A stretch of DNA of 5,466 nucleotides from Candidatus Pelagibacter sp. (GTDB lineage Bacteria; Pseudomonadota; Alphaproteobacteria; Pelagibacterales; Pelagibacteraceae): positions 1-5,466 of the forward strand of contig JAOOLP010000022.1 in the NCBI GenBank assembly GCA_028408795.1. The letters run 5' to 3'. The notes under the pieces are model-generated. The model was not told the origin of the DNA. It did no database searches and saw nothing but the letters and a program-made list of their open reading frames with translations. The first letter of the stretch is position 1. Every line of letters starts with the position of its first letter. Below, one piece after another: positions 1-5,466 of the stretch. The translations under genes were made by a program, and so were the position numbers.

Positions 1-163
1 CTTGTTCATTATTTTTGATTTAGAAATTGCATTTTTGTTTCCCTGGGCTATTTCTCTAGGATCAATTGGTCATCTAGGTTTTTGGTCAATGATGATTTTT
101 TTAGGGGTTTTAACAATTGGTTTTATTTATGAATGGAAAAAAGGAGCTTTAGAATGGGAATAA
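1..163 (+). CDS. nuoA: NADH-quinone oxidoreductase subunit A, 3' part only (5' end outside window)
   Basis: NuoA is a small membrane subunit of complex I with three transmembrane helices; it sits beside the quinone-binding cavity at the base of the membrane arm. Only the last 53 codons are visible, read from base 2 to the TAA at 161-163. The fragment opens within the second helix and contains the family's conserved acidic pair in the motif [12 protein letters not shown] (visible residues 5-16; D6 and E8 correspond to the conserved acidic residues of this helix). A glycine-containing loop follows, then a third hydrophobic helix (about residues 26-43), and the chain ends in the typical tail [11 protein letters not shown]. 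The last 10 bases overlap the start of nuoB. Nothing suggests disruption. Identification rests on the characteristic motif and tail plus position directly before nuoB. Confidence 0.95.
   Translation, partial: LFIIFDLEIAFLFPWAISLGSIGHLGFWSMMIFLGVLTIGFIYEWKKGALEWE
141..146 (+). promoter_or_regulatory. Ribosome binding site of nuoB
   Basis: AAGGAG lies inside the nuoA coding sequence, seven bases before the ATG at 154. It is a near-perfect Shine-Dalgarno match with ideal spacing. It decides the nuoB start: the in-frame ATG at 133 lies upstream of this site and so cannot use it. Confidence 0.85.
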
Positions 164-690
164 AATTAGAGACATTTTCAGATAAACAAAAAAAAATACC
201 TGAAGAATTTAAGGATTTAGCTAAAAATTTTGCTGAAAAGGGTTTCATCACAACTTCTTCAGAAAATTTAATCAACTGGGCTAGAACGGGCTCACTACAT
301 TGGATGACTTTTGGTTTGGCGTGTTGTGCGGTTGAAATGATGCAAACGTCTATGCCAAGATACGACTTAGAAAGATTTGGAGCGGCTCCAAGAGCTTCAC
401 CTAGACAATCAGACGTAATGATAGTCGCTGGAACATTAACAAATAAAATGGCCCCAGCGTTAAGGAAGGTTTATGATCAAATGCCTGAACCACGATATGT
501 TGTATCAATGGGGAGTTGTGCGAATGGAGGTGGCTATTATCATTATTCTTATTCTGTAGTAAGGGGTTGCGATAAAATTGTACCAGTAGATATTTATATT
601 CCTGGTTGTCCACCATCTGCTGAGGCACTCTTGTATGGAATTTTACAACTTCAAAAAAAAATTAGAAGAGAGGGAACTTTACAAAGATAA
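154..690 (+). CDS. nuoB: NADH-quinone oxidoreductase subunit B (PSST homologue, cluster N2)
   Basis: NuoB is the peripheral Q-module subunit that binds the terminal [4Fe-4S] cluster N2, which passes electrons to quinone at the interface with NuoD. The 178-residue product has the expected length and all four N2 ligands: the tandem pair C57-C58 in [11 protein letters not shown]122 in [10 protein letters not shown] and C152 in [11 protein letters not shown]. The block [19 protein letters not shown] (about residues 69-87) is typical of the family. The first 30 residues are a charged, variable extension. I chose the ATG at 154 because AAGGAG precedes it at seven bases; starting at the in-frame ATG 133 would add seven residues encoded inside the nuoA tail. 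The gene overlaps nuoA by 10 bases and stops one base before the nuoC ATG. Two A9 runs (188-196 and 653-661) lie within it. Confidence 0.97.
   Translation: MGIKLETFSDKQKKIPEEFKDLAKNFAEKGFITTSSENLINWARTGSLHWMTFGLACCAVEMMQTSMPRYDLERFGAAPRASPRQSDVMIVAGTLTNKMAPALRKVYDQMPEPRYVVSMGSCANGGGYYHYSYSVVRGCDKIVPVDIYIPGCPPSAEALLYGILQLQKKIRREGTLQR
653..661 (+). repeat. A9 homopolymer near the nuoB 3' end
   Basis: Nine consecutive A residues encode part of the nuoB QKK codons about 30 bases before its stop. The nuoC frame is already open across this point. Removing one A from the message would join nuoB directly in frame to nuoC. The run is plainly visible; any slippage is hypothetical. Confidence 0.5.
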
Positions 691-691
691 A

Positions 692-1306
692 ATGTTAGAA
701 ATTTTAAAAAAAATCGAAAAATTAATTAACTCTGAACTAACAACAAAAATTCAGAAATCGACAATTGAGAATGATGAGCTATTAATAGAGATTGACGAAA
801 AAGATTTAATTGAAGTGGTTCAGTTTATAAAATCAAATGAAAATTGTAAATTTAGACAATTAATCGATATAGTAGGAGTGGACTACCCAGAAGATGAGAA
901 ACGATTTCATTTAGTTTATTTATTTCTTTCACACGAAAAAAACATTCGCTTAAAAATTTTAATTAAATTTCAAATTGAACAATCAATTGTTTCACTTACA
1001 AAAATTTTTCCCTCAGCCAACTGGATGGAAAGAGAAGTTTTTGACATGTATGGTATAAAATTTAAAAACCATCCTGACTTGAGAAGAATTTTAACCGACT
1101 ATGGTTTTAAAGGTCATCCTTTAAGAAAAGATTTTCCTTTAACAGGCTTTAACGAAGTTCGATATAGCGAAAAAGAAAAAAAAGTAATTTATGAACCAGT
1201 AAAATTAGAACAAAATTACAGGAACTTTGATTTTGAAAGTCCTTGGGAAGGAACTAATTATATAAAGGAAGTAAAAAAATCAGAAAAACATGTCAAAAAA
1301 AACTAA
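692..1306 (+). CDS. nuoC: NADH-quinone oxidoreductase subunit C (30 kDa subunit)
   Basis: NuoC is the cofactor-free 30 kDa subunit that packs against NuoD in the Q-module of the peripheral arm. The 204-residue product contains the 30 kDa family signature at residues 113-134: EREVFDMYG, then H127, R131 and IL at 133-134. DIVGVDYP (59-66), the block [14 protein letters not shown] (140-153), and the C-terminal [21 protein letters not shown] region (about 167-187) are also typical. I chose ATG 692, one base after the nuoB stop (TAA-A-ATG), because it gives the usual length and avoids a long overlap. An in-frame ATG at 635 would add 19 lysine-rich residues inside conserved nuoB sequence; GAGG at 622-625 gives it a possible ribosome site, so it is not excluded. 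No good Shine-Dalgarno precedes 692 (AGAGGG at 669-674 is 17 bases away), so coupling to nuoB translation is likely. The 3' end overlaps nuoD by 17 bases. Confidence 0.95.
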   Translation: MLEILKKIEKLINSELTTKIQKSTIENDELLIEIDEKDLIEVVQFIKSNENCKFRQLIDIVGVDYPEDEKRFHLVYLFLSHEKNIRLKILIKFQIEQSIVSLTKIFPSANWMEREVFDMYGIKFKNHPDLRRILTDYGFKGHPLRKDFPLTGFNEVRYSEKEKKVIYEPVKLEQNYRNFDFESPWEGTNYIKEVKKSEKHVKKN

Positions 1307-2465
1307 ATCTATGAGCTTAAATTTTGGTCCTCAGCATCCAGCTGCGCATGGAGTGCTTCGATTAATTCTTGAGTTAGATGGAGAAGTAGTTGAGAAAGCT
1401 GACCCACATATTGGTTTACTTCATAGAGGAACTGAAAAGCTTATAGAGCAAAAAACATACACACAAGCTTTACCTTATTTTGATAGATTAGATTATGTTG
1501 CTCCGATGAATCAAGAGCATGCTTTTGCGCTGGCAGCAGAGAAACTTCTTAAAATAGACGTTCCAATTAGAGCAAAGTATATCAGAGTAATATTTTGTGA
1601 GATAGGAAGGATTTTAAGTCATATTCTTAATGTTACAACGCAAGCTTTAGACGTTGGAGCATTAACACCATCGCTTTGGGGTTTTGAGGAAAGAGAAACA
1701 TTAATGACTTTCTACGAAAGAGCCTCTGGATCTAGGCTTCATGCAAATTACTTTAGAACTGGAGGTGTTCATCAAGATATACCTTTAAAATTAATAGAGG
1801 ATATAGAAAAGTTTTGTAGGTCATTTCCAAAAATAATTGATGACTTAGAAGGATTGCTAACTGATAATCGAATTTTCAAGCAAAGAAATGTTGAAATTGG
1901 AATAGTAACAAAACAAGAAGCTCTAGATCATAGTTTTTCAGGTGTCATGTTAAGAGGTTCAGGGGTCCCATGGGATTTAAGAAGATCTCAGCCTTATGAA
2001 ATATATAAAGATTTAGATTTTAAGATACCTGTAGGTAAAAACGGTGATTGCTATGATCGTTATCTTTGTAGAATAGAAGAGATGCGAGAAAGTATAAAAA
2101 TTATTCTACAATGTATTGAAAAGATTCCAAAAGGCCCGGTAAAGTCGATAGATGGTAAAATTTCTCCCCCCAACAGAGATGAGTTAAAACAATCGATGGA
2201 GGCTTTAATACATCATTTTAAATTGTTTACTGAGGGCTATAGAGTTCCCAAAGGTGATGTATATACAGCTGTTGAGGCACCAAAAGGAGAATTTGGTGTT
2301 TATTTAATTTCAGACGGCACTAATAAACCCTACAGATGTAAAATAAGAGCACCAGGTTTTTCACATTTACAAGCAATGGATCATTTAATACGTGGACATA
2401 TGTTAGCTGATGTACCTGCTGTGTTGGGATCTCTTGATATAGTTTTTGGAGAGGTAGATAGATGA
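1290..2465 (+). CDS. nuoD: NADH-quinone oxidoreductase subunit D (49 kDa subunit, quinone site)
   Basis: NuoD is the 49 kDa Q-module subunit; it forms the quinone head-group pocket with NuoB and is related to the large subunit of [NiFe] hydrogenases but lacks the metal site. The 391-residue product is the usual size. It opens with [16 protein letters not shown] (residues 10-25) and has the family signature [12 protein letters not shown] at 44-55. By alignment from memory with the Thermus enzyme, H20 and Y69 are the quinone-contacting His and Tyr. Later blocks [14 protein letters not shown] (123-136), [10 protein letters not shown] (222-231), [10 protein letters not shown] (302-311) and the terminal GEVDR are all conserved. 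I kept ATG 1290; an alternative in-frame ATG at 1311 removes seven residues and falls four bases after the nuoC stop. Neither has a convincing Shine-Dalgarno. The gene is separate from nuoC, unlike the fused E. coli nuoCD. Its stop overlaps the nuoE start as ATGA. Confidence 0.97.
   Translation: MSKKTKSMSLNFGPQHPAAHGVLRLILELDGEVVEKADPHIGLLHRGTEKLIEQKTYTQALPYFDRLDYVAPMNQEHAFALAAEKLLKIDVPIRAKYIRVIFCEIGRILSHILNVTTQALDVGALTPSLWGFEERETLMTFYERASGSRLHANYFRTGGVHQDIPLKLIEDIEKFCRSFPKIIDDLEGLLTDNRIFKQRNVEIGIVTKQEALDHSFSGVMLRGSGVPWDLRRSQPYEIYKDLDFKIPVGKNGDCYDRYLCRIEEMRESIKIILQCIEKIPKGPVKSIDGKISPPNRDELKQSMEALIHHFKLFTEGYRVPKGDVYTAVEAPKGEFGVYLISDGTNKPYRCKIRAPGFSHLQAMDHLIRGHMLADVPAVLGSLDIVFGEVDR
1295..1302 (+). 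repeat. A8 homopolymer in the nuoC/nuoD overlap
   Basis: Eight A residues lie inside the 17-base region read in both the nuoC and nuoD frames, just before the nuoC stop at 1304-1306. Loss of one A in the transcript would carry nuoC past its stop into nuoD and give a NuoCD fusion. The run is seen directly; function is speculative. Confidence 0.5.
2448..2454 (+). promoter_or_regulatory. Ribosome binding site of nuoE
   Basis: GGAGAGG lies in the last codons of nuoD and ends seven bases before the nuoE ATG at 2462. It is a strong Shine-Dalgarno and supports that start, which overlaps the nuoD TGA by four bases (ATGA). Confidence 0.8.
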
Positions 2466-3067
2466 GTTTGAAAAAAGTGCATGATAAACAACCGGCAAAC
2501 TTTCAATTTAATAAAAAAAATTTAGAGGAAATAGATATTATTTTAAAAAGATATCCTAAGAAAAATAAAAAAAGTGCTGTAATGCCTCTTTTATACTTAG
2601 CACAAAAACAAAATAATAATTGGATTCCTTTAGCAGCAATGAAGCAAATCGCTAATCTTTTATCTATGCCTTATATTTCTGTTTATGAGATAGCCACTTT
2701 CTACAGCATGTATAATTTGGCCCCTGTTGGTAAATATTTTATTCAAGTTTGTACTACCACTCCATGTTTACTAAGGGGAGCTGATAAAATTGTAAAATTA
2801 TGTAAAGAAAAGATATCTCCTAAAGAAAACGAAATTTCAAAAAAAGGCGATTGTTCATGGATGGAAGTCGAGTGTTTAGGGGCTTGTGTTAGCGCACCAA
2901 TGATACAAATTAATGATGATTACTTTGAAGATTTAAATGAAAAACACACATCTGAAATTTTAGAGTCTTTAAAAAAGGATAAACCTTTAAAACCAGGTTC
3001 ATACAGAGGACGTAAAAATACATCACCTGAAAAAAAATTTTTCACCAATGGAGAGAAACATGCTTAA
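2462..3067 (+). CDS. nuoE: NADH-quinone oxidoreductase subunit E (24 kDa subunit, cluster N1a)
   Basis: NuoE is the 24 kDa N-module subunit with a thioredoxin-like [2Fe-2S] domain; its cluster N1a lies close to FMN in NuoF. The 201-residue product has an N-terminal helical part (about residues 18-80, including the typical [18 protein letters not shown] at 74-91) followed by the ferredoxin-like domain. The four N1a ligands are present: C97 and C102 (CTTTPC), and C138 and C142 (CLGAC). Within the family signature around CLGACVSAP, the usually aromatic Phe six residues upstream of the core is Cys131, and the usual Asp is Lys128, so the pattern is slightly degenerate. After about residue 172 there is a basic tail rich in Lys, Pro and Gly, as in alphaproteobacterial homologues. 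The start is fixed by a GGAGAGG site and the ATGA overlap with nuoD. The 3' end overlaps nuoF by eight bases. Confidence 0.95.
   Translation: MSLKKVHDKQPANFQFNKKNLEEIDIILKRYPKKNKKSAVMPLLYLAQKQNNNWIPLAAMKQIANLLSMPYISVYEIATFYSMYNLAPVGKYFIQVCTTTPCLLRGADKIVKLCKEKISPKENEISKKGDCSWMEVECLGACVSAPMIQINDDYFEDLNEKHTSEILESLKKDKPLKPGSYRGRKNTSPEKKFFTNGEKHA
3030..3037 (+). repeat. A8 homopolymer near the nuoE 3' end
   Basis: Eight A residues occur in the lysine-rich tail of nuoE, 22 bases before the nuoF start. The nuoF frame is open across the run, so loss of one A would join nuoE to nuoF in frame. The run may simply reflect lysine codons in an AT-rich genome. Confidence 0.45.
3050..3055 (+). promoter_or_regulatory. 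Ribosome binding site of nuoF
   Basis: GGAGAG in the end of nuoE lies four to six bases before the ATG at 3060, depending on which part pairs with 16S rRNA. It supports 3060 rather than the in-frame ATG at 3048, which overlaps the site itself. Confidence 0.75.
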
Positions 3068-4391
3068 ACAAGAAAATAAAATATTTAAAAATCTATATAA
3101 TGAACATGGATGGAAAATAAATGACGCATTAAAAAGAGATGATTGGAGAAATACAAAAGATATAATCTCAAAAGGTCGAGAATGGATAATTGATGAAGTC
3201 AAAACGTCAGAATTAAGGGGAAGAGGTGGAGCAGGTTTTTCAACTGGCTTGAAATGGTCATTTGCCCCTAAAGAAGTTGGTTCAAGACCGCATTATTTAG
3301 TTATAAATGCAGACGAGTCAGAACCTGGCACTTGTAAGGATAGAGATATTTTAAGATTTGAGCCCCAAAAGCTGATCGAGGGTTGTCTAATCGCTGGGTA
3401 TGCAGTGAACGCACATGTTTGTTACATTTATATTAGGGGAGAATATTTAAATGAAGGAAGAAGATTGCAAGAAGCAATCAATCAAGCCTACGAAAAGAAA
3501 TTTTTAGGTAATAATGCTTGTGGTTCAGGTTGGGATTTTGATATTCATATTCACTATGGAGCCGGCGCTTATATTTGCGGCGAAGAAACAGCTTTACTTG
3601 AAAGCATGGAAGGTAACAAAGGTCAACCTAGGCTTAAACCACCTTTTCCTGCATTAGTAGGTTTGTATGGTTGCCCTACTATCGTTAACAATGTTGAAAC
3701 TGTTGCTGTTGTGCCAACTATACTTAGAAGAGGTGGTAAATGGTTTGCATCCATTGGTAAACCAAAAAATACTGGAACAAAAATTTTTTGTATATCTGGT
3801 AATGTAAACGCACCATGTAATGTTGAAGAAGAATTGGGAATACCTTTAAAAGAATTAATTGAAAAGCACGCAGGTGGAGTTATTGGTGGCTGGGACAATC
3901 TTCAAGCTGTAATTCCAGGAGGATCTTCTATGCCATTACTTTCAAAAAAAATATGTGACACCATAACAATGGATTTTGACTCATTGATTGAAAATAAAAG
4001 TGGTTTGGGTACTGCTGGAATAGTGGTTATTAATAAGCAGCAAGATATAGTAGCTTGTATGGCAAGAATTGCTAGATTTTATAAACATGAGAGTTGTGGT
4101 CAGTGTACTCCTTGTAGAGAGGGTTCAGGATGGATGTGGAGAATTTTAGATAGAGTAGCAAAAAGAAAAGCAACTTATAGCGATGTGAATTTATTAGAAG
4201 ATGTGACAAAACAAATTGAAGGGCATACTATTTGTGCTTTTGGAGAGGGTTCTGCATGGCCAGTGCAGGGTTTGTTAAGACATTTCAGAGAAGAAATTGA
4301 TAGCAGATGTAGAGAAGAACCTTTAGTAAAGAAAAAAATTAATAATCCATATTTGGTTGACCAACACTTGTTAGAAAATAAAAATGCCTAA
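3060..4391 (+). CDS. nuoF: NADH-quinone oxidoreductase subunit F (51 kDa subunit, NADH/FMN, cluster N3)
   Basis: NuoF is the 51 kDa N-module subunit where NADH is oxidised; it holds FMN and [4Fe-4S] cluster N3. The 443-residue product is full length. The glycine-rich FMN/NADH-binding stretch is [15 protein letters not shown] (residues 52-66), followed by [13 protein letters not shown] (83-95). The first 51 kDa signature [16 protein letters not shown] is at 167-182, and the second, [12 protein letters not shown], at 344-355 supplies N3 ligands C346, C349 and C352; the fourth is C392 in [10 protein letters not shown]. Between them is the ubiquitin-like (SLBB) region (about 242-325). I chose ATG 3060, giving [13 protein letters not shown], because GGAGAG precedes it and this N-terminus matches the usual alphaproteobacterial form; ATG 3048 would add four residues. 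It overlaps nuoE by eight bases and nuoG by eight bases. No deviations in cofactor residues are seen. Confidence 0.97.
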   Translation: MLKQENKIFKNLYNEHGWKINDALKRDDWRNTKDIISKGREWIIDEVKTSELRGRGGAGFSTGLKWSFAPKEVGSRPHYLVINADESEPGTCKDRDILRFEPQKLIEGCLIAGYAVNAHVCYIYIRGEYLNEGRRLQEAINQAYEKKFLGNNACGSGWDFDIHIHYGAGAYICGEETALLESMEGNKGQPRLKPPFPALVGLYGCPTIVNNVETVAVVPTILRRGGKWFASIGKPKNTGTKIFCISGNVNAPCNVEEELGIPLKELIEKHAGGVIGGWDNLQAVIPGGSSMPLLSKKICDTITMDFDSLIENKSGLGTAGIVVINKQQDIVACMARIARFYKHESCGQCTPCREGSGWMWRILDRVAKRKATYSDVNLLEDVTKQIEGHTICAFGEGSAWPVQGLLRHFREEIDSRCREEPLVKKKINNPYLVDQHLLENKNA

Positions 4392-5466
4392 AATAACAAT
4401 CAATGGAAAAGAAATAGATTTTGAAAAAGGGATGACAGTCCTTCAAGCTTGTGAGTTAGCTAACGTTGAAATACCAAGATTTTGTTATCATGAAAAGCTG
4501 TCTATTGCTGGTAATTGCAGAATGTGTCTAGTTGAAATGGAAAAATCAGCAAAGCCGATTGCCTCTTGTGCTATGCCGGCAGCCGAGGGAATGAATATAA
4601 AAACTAACACTCAGTTTGTTGAAAAAGCTAGAAAAGGTGTAATGGAGTTTTTATTAGCCAATCATCCACTGGACTGCCCTGTTTGTGATCAAGGAGGAGA
4701 ATGTGATTTGCAAGATCAATCTTTATATTACGGAGTAGATAAATCTAGGTTTGTAGAAAACAAAAGACAAGTGAAAGAAAAGTATATGGGTCCGTTAATA
4801 AAAACACAAATGACTAGATGTATTCATTGTACTAGATGTATAAGATTTGCAACTGAAGTAGCTGGAGTTCCTGAAATTGGAGCCATTGGAAGAGGTGAAA
4901 ATATGGAAATCACGACTTATCTCGAAAAATCAATGGAGTCAGAACTTTCTGCTAATGTTATAGATCTATGCCCAGTCGGAGCTTTAACATCAAAGCCTTA
5001 TGCATTTGAAGCAAGACCTTGGGAATTAAAAAAAACTGAAAGTATAGACGTAATGGACTCAGTCGGATCAAATATCAGAGTAGACACATATAATTGGGAA
5101 GTTAAAAGAATATTACCCAGACTCAATAATGAGATTAATGAGGAGTGGATATCAGATAAAACAAGATATTCTTGTGACGGACTTCTTAAACAAAGATTAG
5201 ATGTTCCTTATATAAAGAAAAACAACAAACTACACAAGTCAAGTTGGGATGAAGCATTGGACTTGATATCAAAAAAATTTCAAGAAATAAATCCTGATGA
5301 AATCGCTGGACACGTAGGAGATATGGTTGGTTTAGAAAATGCCTTAGCTTTTAAAAAATTGTTTAATTTTATCGGAAGTAAAAATTTAGAATTCAGAGAA
5401 AAAAAATTTTATTTAAATTTGGATGAAAAAATGAACTACATTTTTAATTCTTCTATTCAAGGAATA
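4384..5466 (+). CDS. nuoG: NADH-quinone oxidoreductase subunit G, 5' part only (3' end outside window)
   Basis: NuoG is the 75 kDa N-module subunit; it carries the iron-sulfur wire from NuoF towards NuoI. The window holds 361 codons with no stop, about half of a typical product of near 690 residues. The N-terminal [2Fe-2S] ferredoxin domain supplies N1b ligands C34, C45, C48 and C62. The His-Cys motif (H94, C98, C101, C107; [14 protein letters not shown]) binds N5. C146, C149, C152 and C196 ([11 protein letters not shown] and LCPVG) bind N4. A degenerate molybdopterin-oxidoreductase domain begins near residue 215, with [10 protein letters not shown] at 258-267. The CxxCxxxC set for the additional cluster N7 of E. 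coli-type enzymes is absent near 220-230, as in mitochondrial and many alphaproteobacterial proteins. The ATG overlaps the nuoF end by eight bases (ATGCCTAA) and has no clear Shine-Dalgarno, so translational coupling to nuoF is probable. Confidence 0.96.
   Translation, partial: MPKITINGKEIDFEKGMTVLQACELANVEIPRFCYHEKLSIAGNCRMCLVEMEKSAKPIASCAMPAAEGMNIKTNTQFVEKARKGVMEFLLANHPLDCPVCDQGGECDLQDQSLYYGVDKSRFVENKRQVKEKYMGPLIKTQMTRCIHCTRCIRFATEVAGVPEIGAIGRGENMEITTYLEKSMESELSANVIDLCPVGALTSKPYAFEARPWELKKTESIDVMDSVGSNIRVDTYNWEVKRILPRLNNEINEEWISDKTRYSCDGLLKQRLDVPYIKKNNKLHKSSWDEALDLISKKFQEINPDEIAGHVGDMVGLENALAFKKLFNFIGSKNLEFREKKFYLNLDEKMNYIFNSSIQGI

Larger units (their letters stand above)
1..5466 (+). other. 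Internal part of a nuo (complex I) operon, nuoA'-nuoG'
   Basis: Seven genes run on one strand in the conserved order A-B-C-D-E-F-G, with junctions of -10, +1, -17, -4, -8 and -8 bases. No interval could hold an internal promoter or terminator outside coding sequence, and I saw no GC-rich hairpin followed by a T-run. The operon must begin upstream (nuoA 5' end and promoter) and continue downstream (rest of nuoG, probably nuoH onwards), neither of which is visible. Confidence 0.9.

Noticed and set aside
133..153. Longer nuoB start at ATG 133
   Set aside because: The strong AAGGAG site at 141-146 lies downstream of it and fits ATG 154; the extra seven residues come from the conserved nuoA tail.
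188..196. A9 run in the 5' part of nuoB as a possible programmed frameshift
   Set aside because: A shift here leads out of nuoB with no gene in the alternative frame to join; it would only lose product, so it looks like ordinary lysine codons.
401..628. Open frame of 75 codons on the minus strand opposite nuoB
   Set aside because: It lies entirely antisense to the conserved N2-binding part of nuoB, has no recognisable domain, and is explained by the codon use of the real gene.
3048..3059. Longer nuoF start at ATG 3048
   Set aside because: The GGAGAG site at 3050-3055 overlaps it and serves ATG 3060, whose protein N-terminus matches the family form.
3623..3898. Open frame of 91 codons on the minus strand opposite nuoF
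   Set aside because: It is antisense to conserved nuoF sequence, its composition (Pro/Ser/Thr-rich) mirrors the Gly/Val codons of nuoF, and it shows no family resemblance.
1..5466. Search for a novel accessory system, mobile element, CRISPR array, tRNA or terminator
   Set aside because: Every part of the window is accounted for by contiguous complex I genes with intact motifs; no direct-repeat array, transposase, cloverleaf-like sequence or hairpin with T-run was seen by eye.

Overview
The window is an internal slice of a bacterial nuo operon, which encodes respiratory complex I (proton-pumping NADH:quinone oxidoreductase). It is a continuous + strand run: the 3' end of nuoA, complete nuoB, nuoC, nuoD, nuoE and nuoF, and the first 361 codons of nuoG. 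The order is the canonical A-B-C-D-E-F-G. There is no intergenic DNA beyond one base, and I see no RNA gene, mobile element, CRISPR array, promoter or terminator.

The DNA is strongly AT-rich (by eye about one third G+C), lysine-rich and full of A-tracts. nuoC and nuoD are separate genes, unlike the fused nuoCD of Escherichia coli. NuoG lacks the cysteines of the extra N7 cluster. The NuoB, NuoD and NuoF sequences read like the alphaproteobacterial/mitochondrial branch. Together these suggest a streamlined, AT-rich alphaproteobacterium; a SAR11/Pelagibacterales-type marine bacterium is my best guess. The taxon is an inference from style, not from a database match.

Layout: 1-163 nuoA tail (membrane arm); 154-690 nuoB, 692-1306 nuoC and 1290-2465 nuoD (the connecting Q-module that carries electrons to quinone through cluster N2); 2462-3067 nuoE, 3060-4391 nuoF and 4384-5466 nuoG (the N-module that oxidises NADH via FMN and a chain of iron-sulfur clusters). 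All cluster ligands expected in the visible parts are present: N1a in NuoE, N3 in NuoF, N1b, N4 and N5 in NuoG, and N2 in NuoB. The NADH-FMN-N3-N1b-N4-N5-(N6, in NuoI outside the window)-N2-quinone path therefore looks intact and functional.

Genes are joined by short overlaps (10, 17, 4, 8 and 8 bases) or by a one-base gap (nuoB/nuoC), pointing to one polycistronic mRNA with translational coupling. Good Shine-Dalgarno sequences precede nuoB, nuoE and nuoF, but not nuoC, nuoD or nuoG. I found no previously undescribed system; this is core metabolism. The points worth a second look are small: A8-A9 tracts at three gene junctions where loss of a single A would fuse neighbouring subunits, start-codon choices, an unusual cysteine in NuoE, and the uneven distribution of ribosome binding sites.
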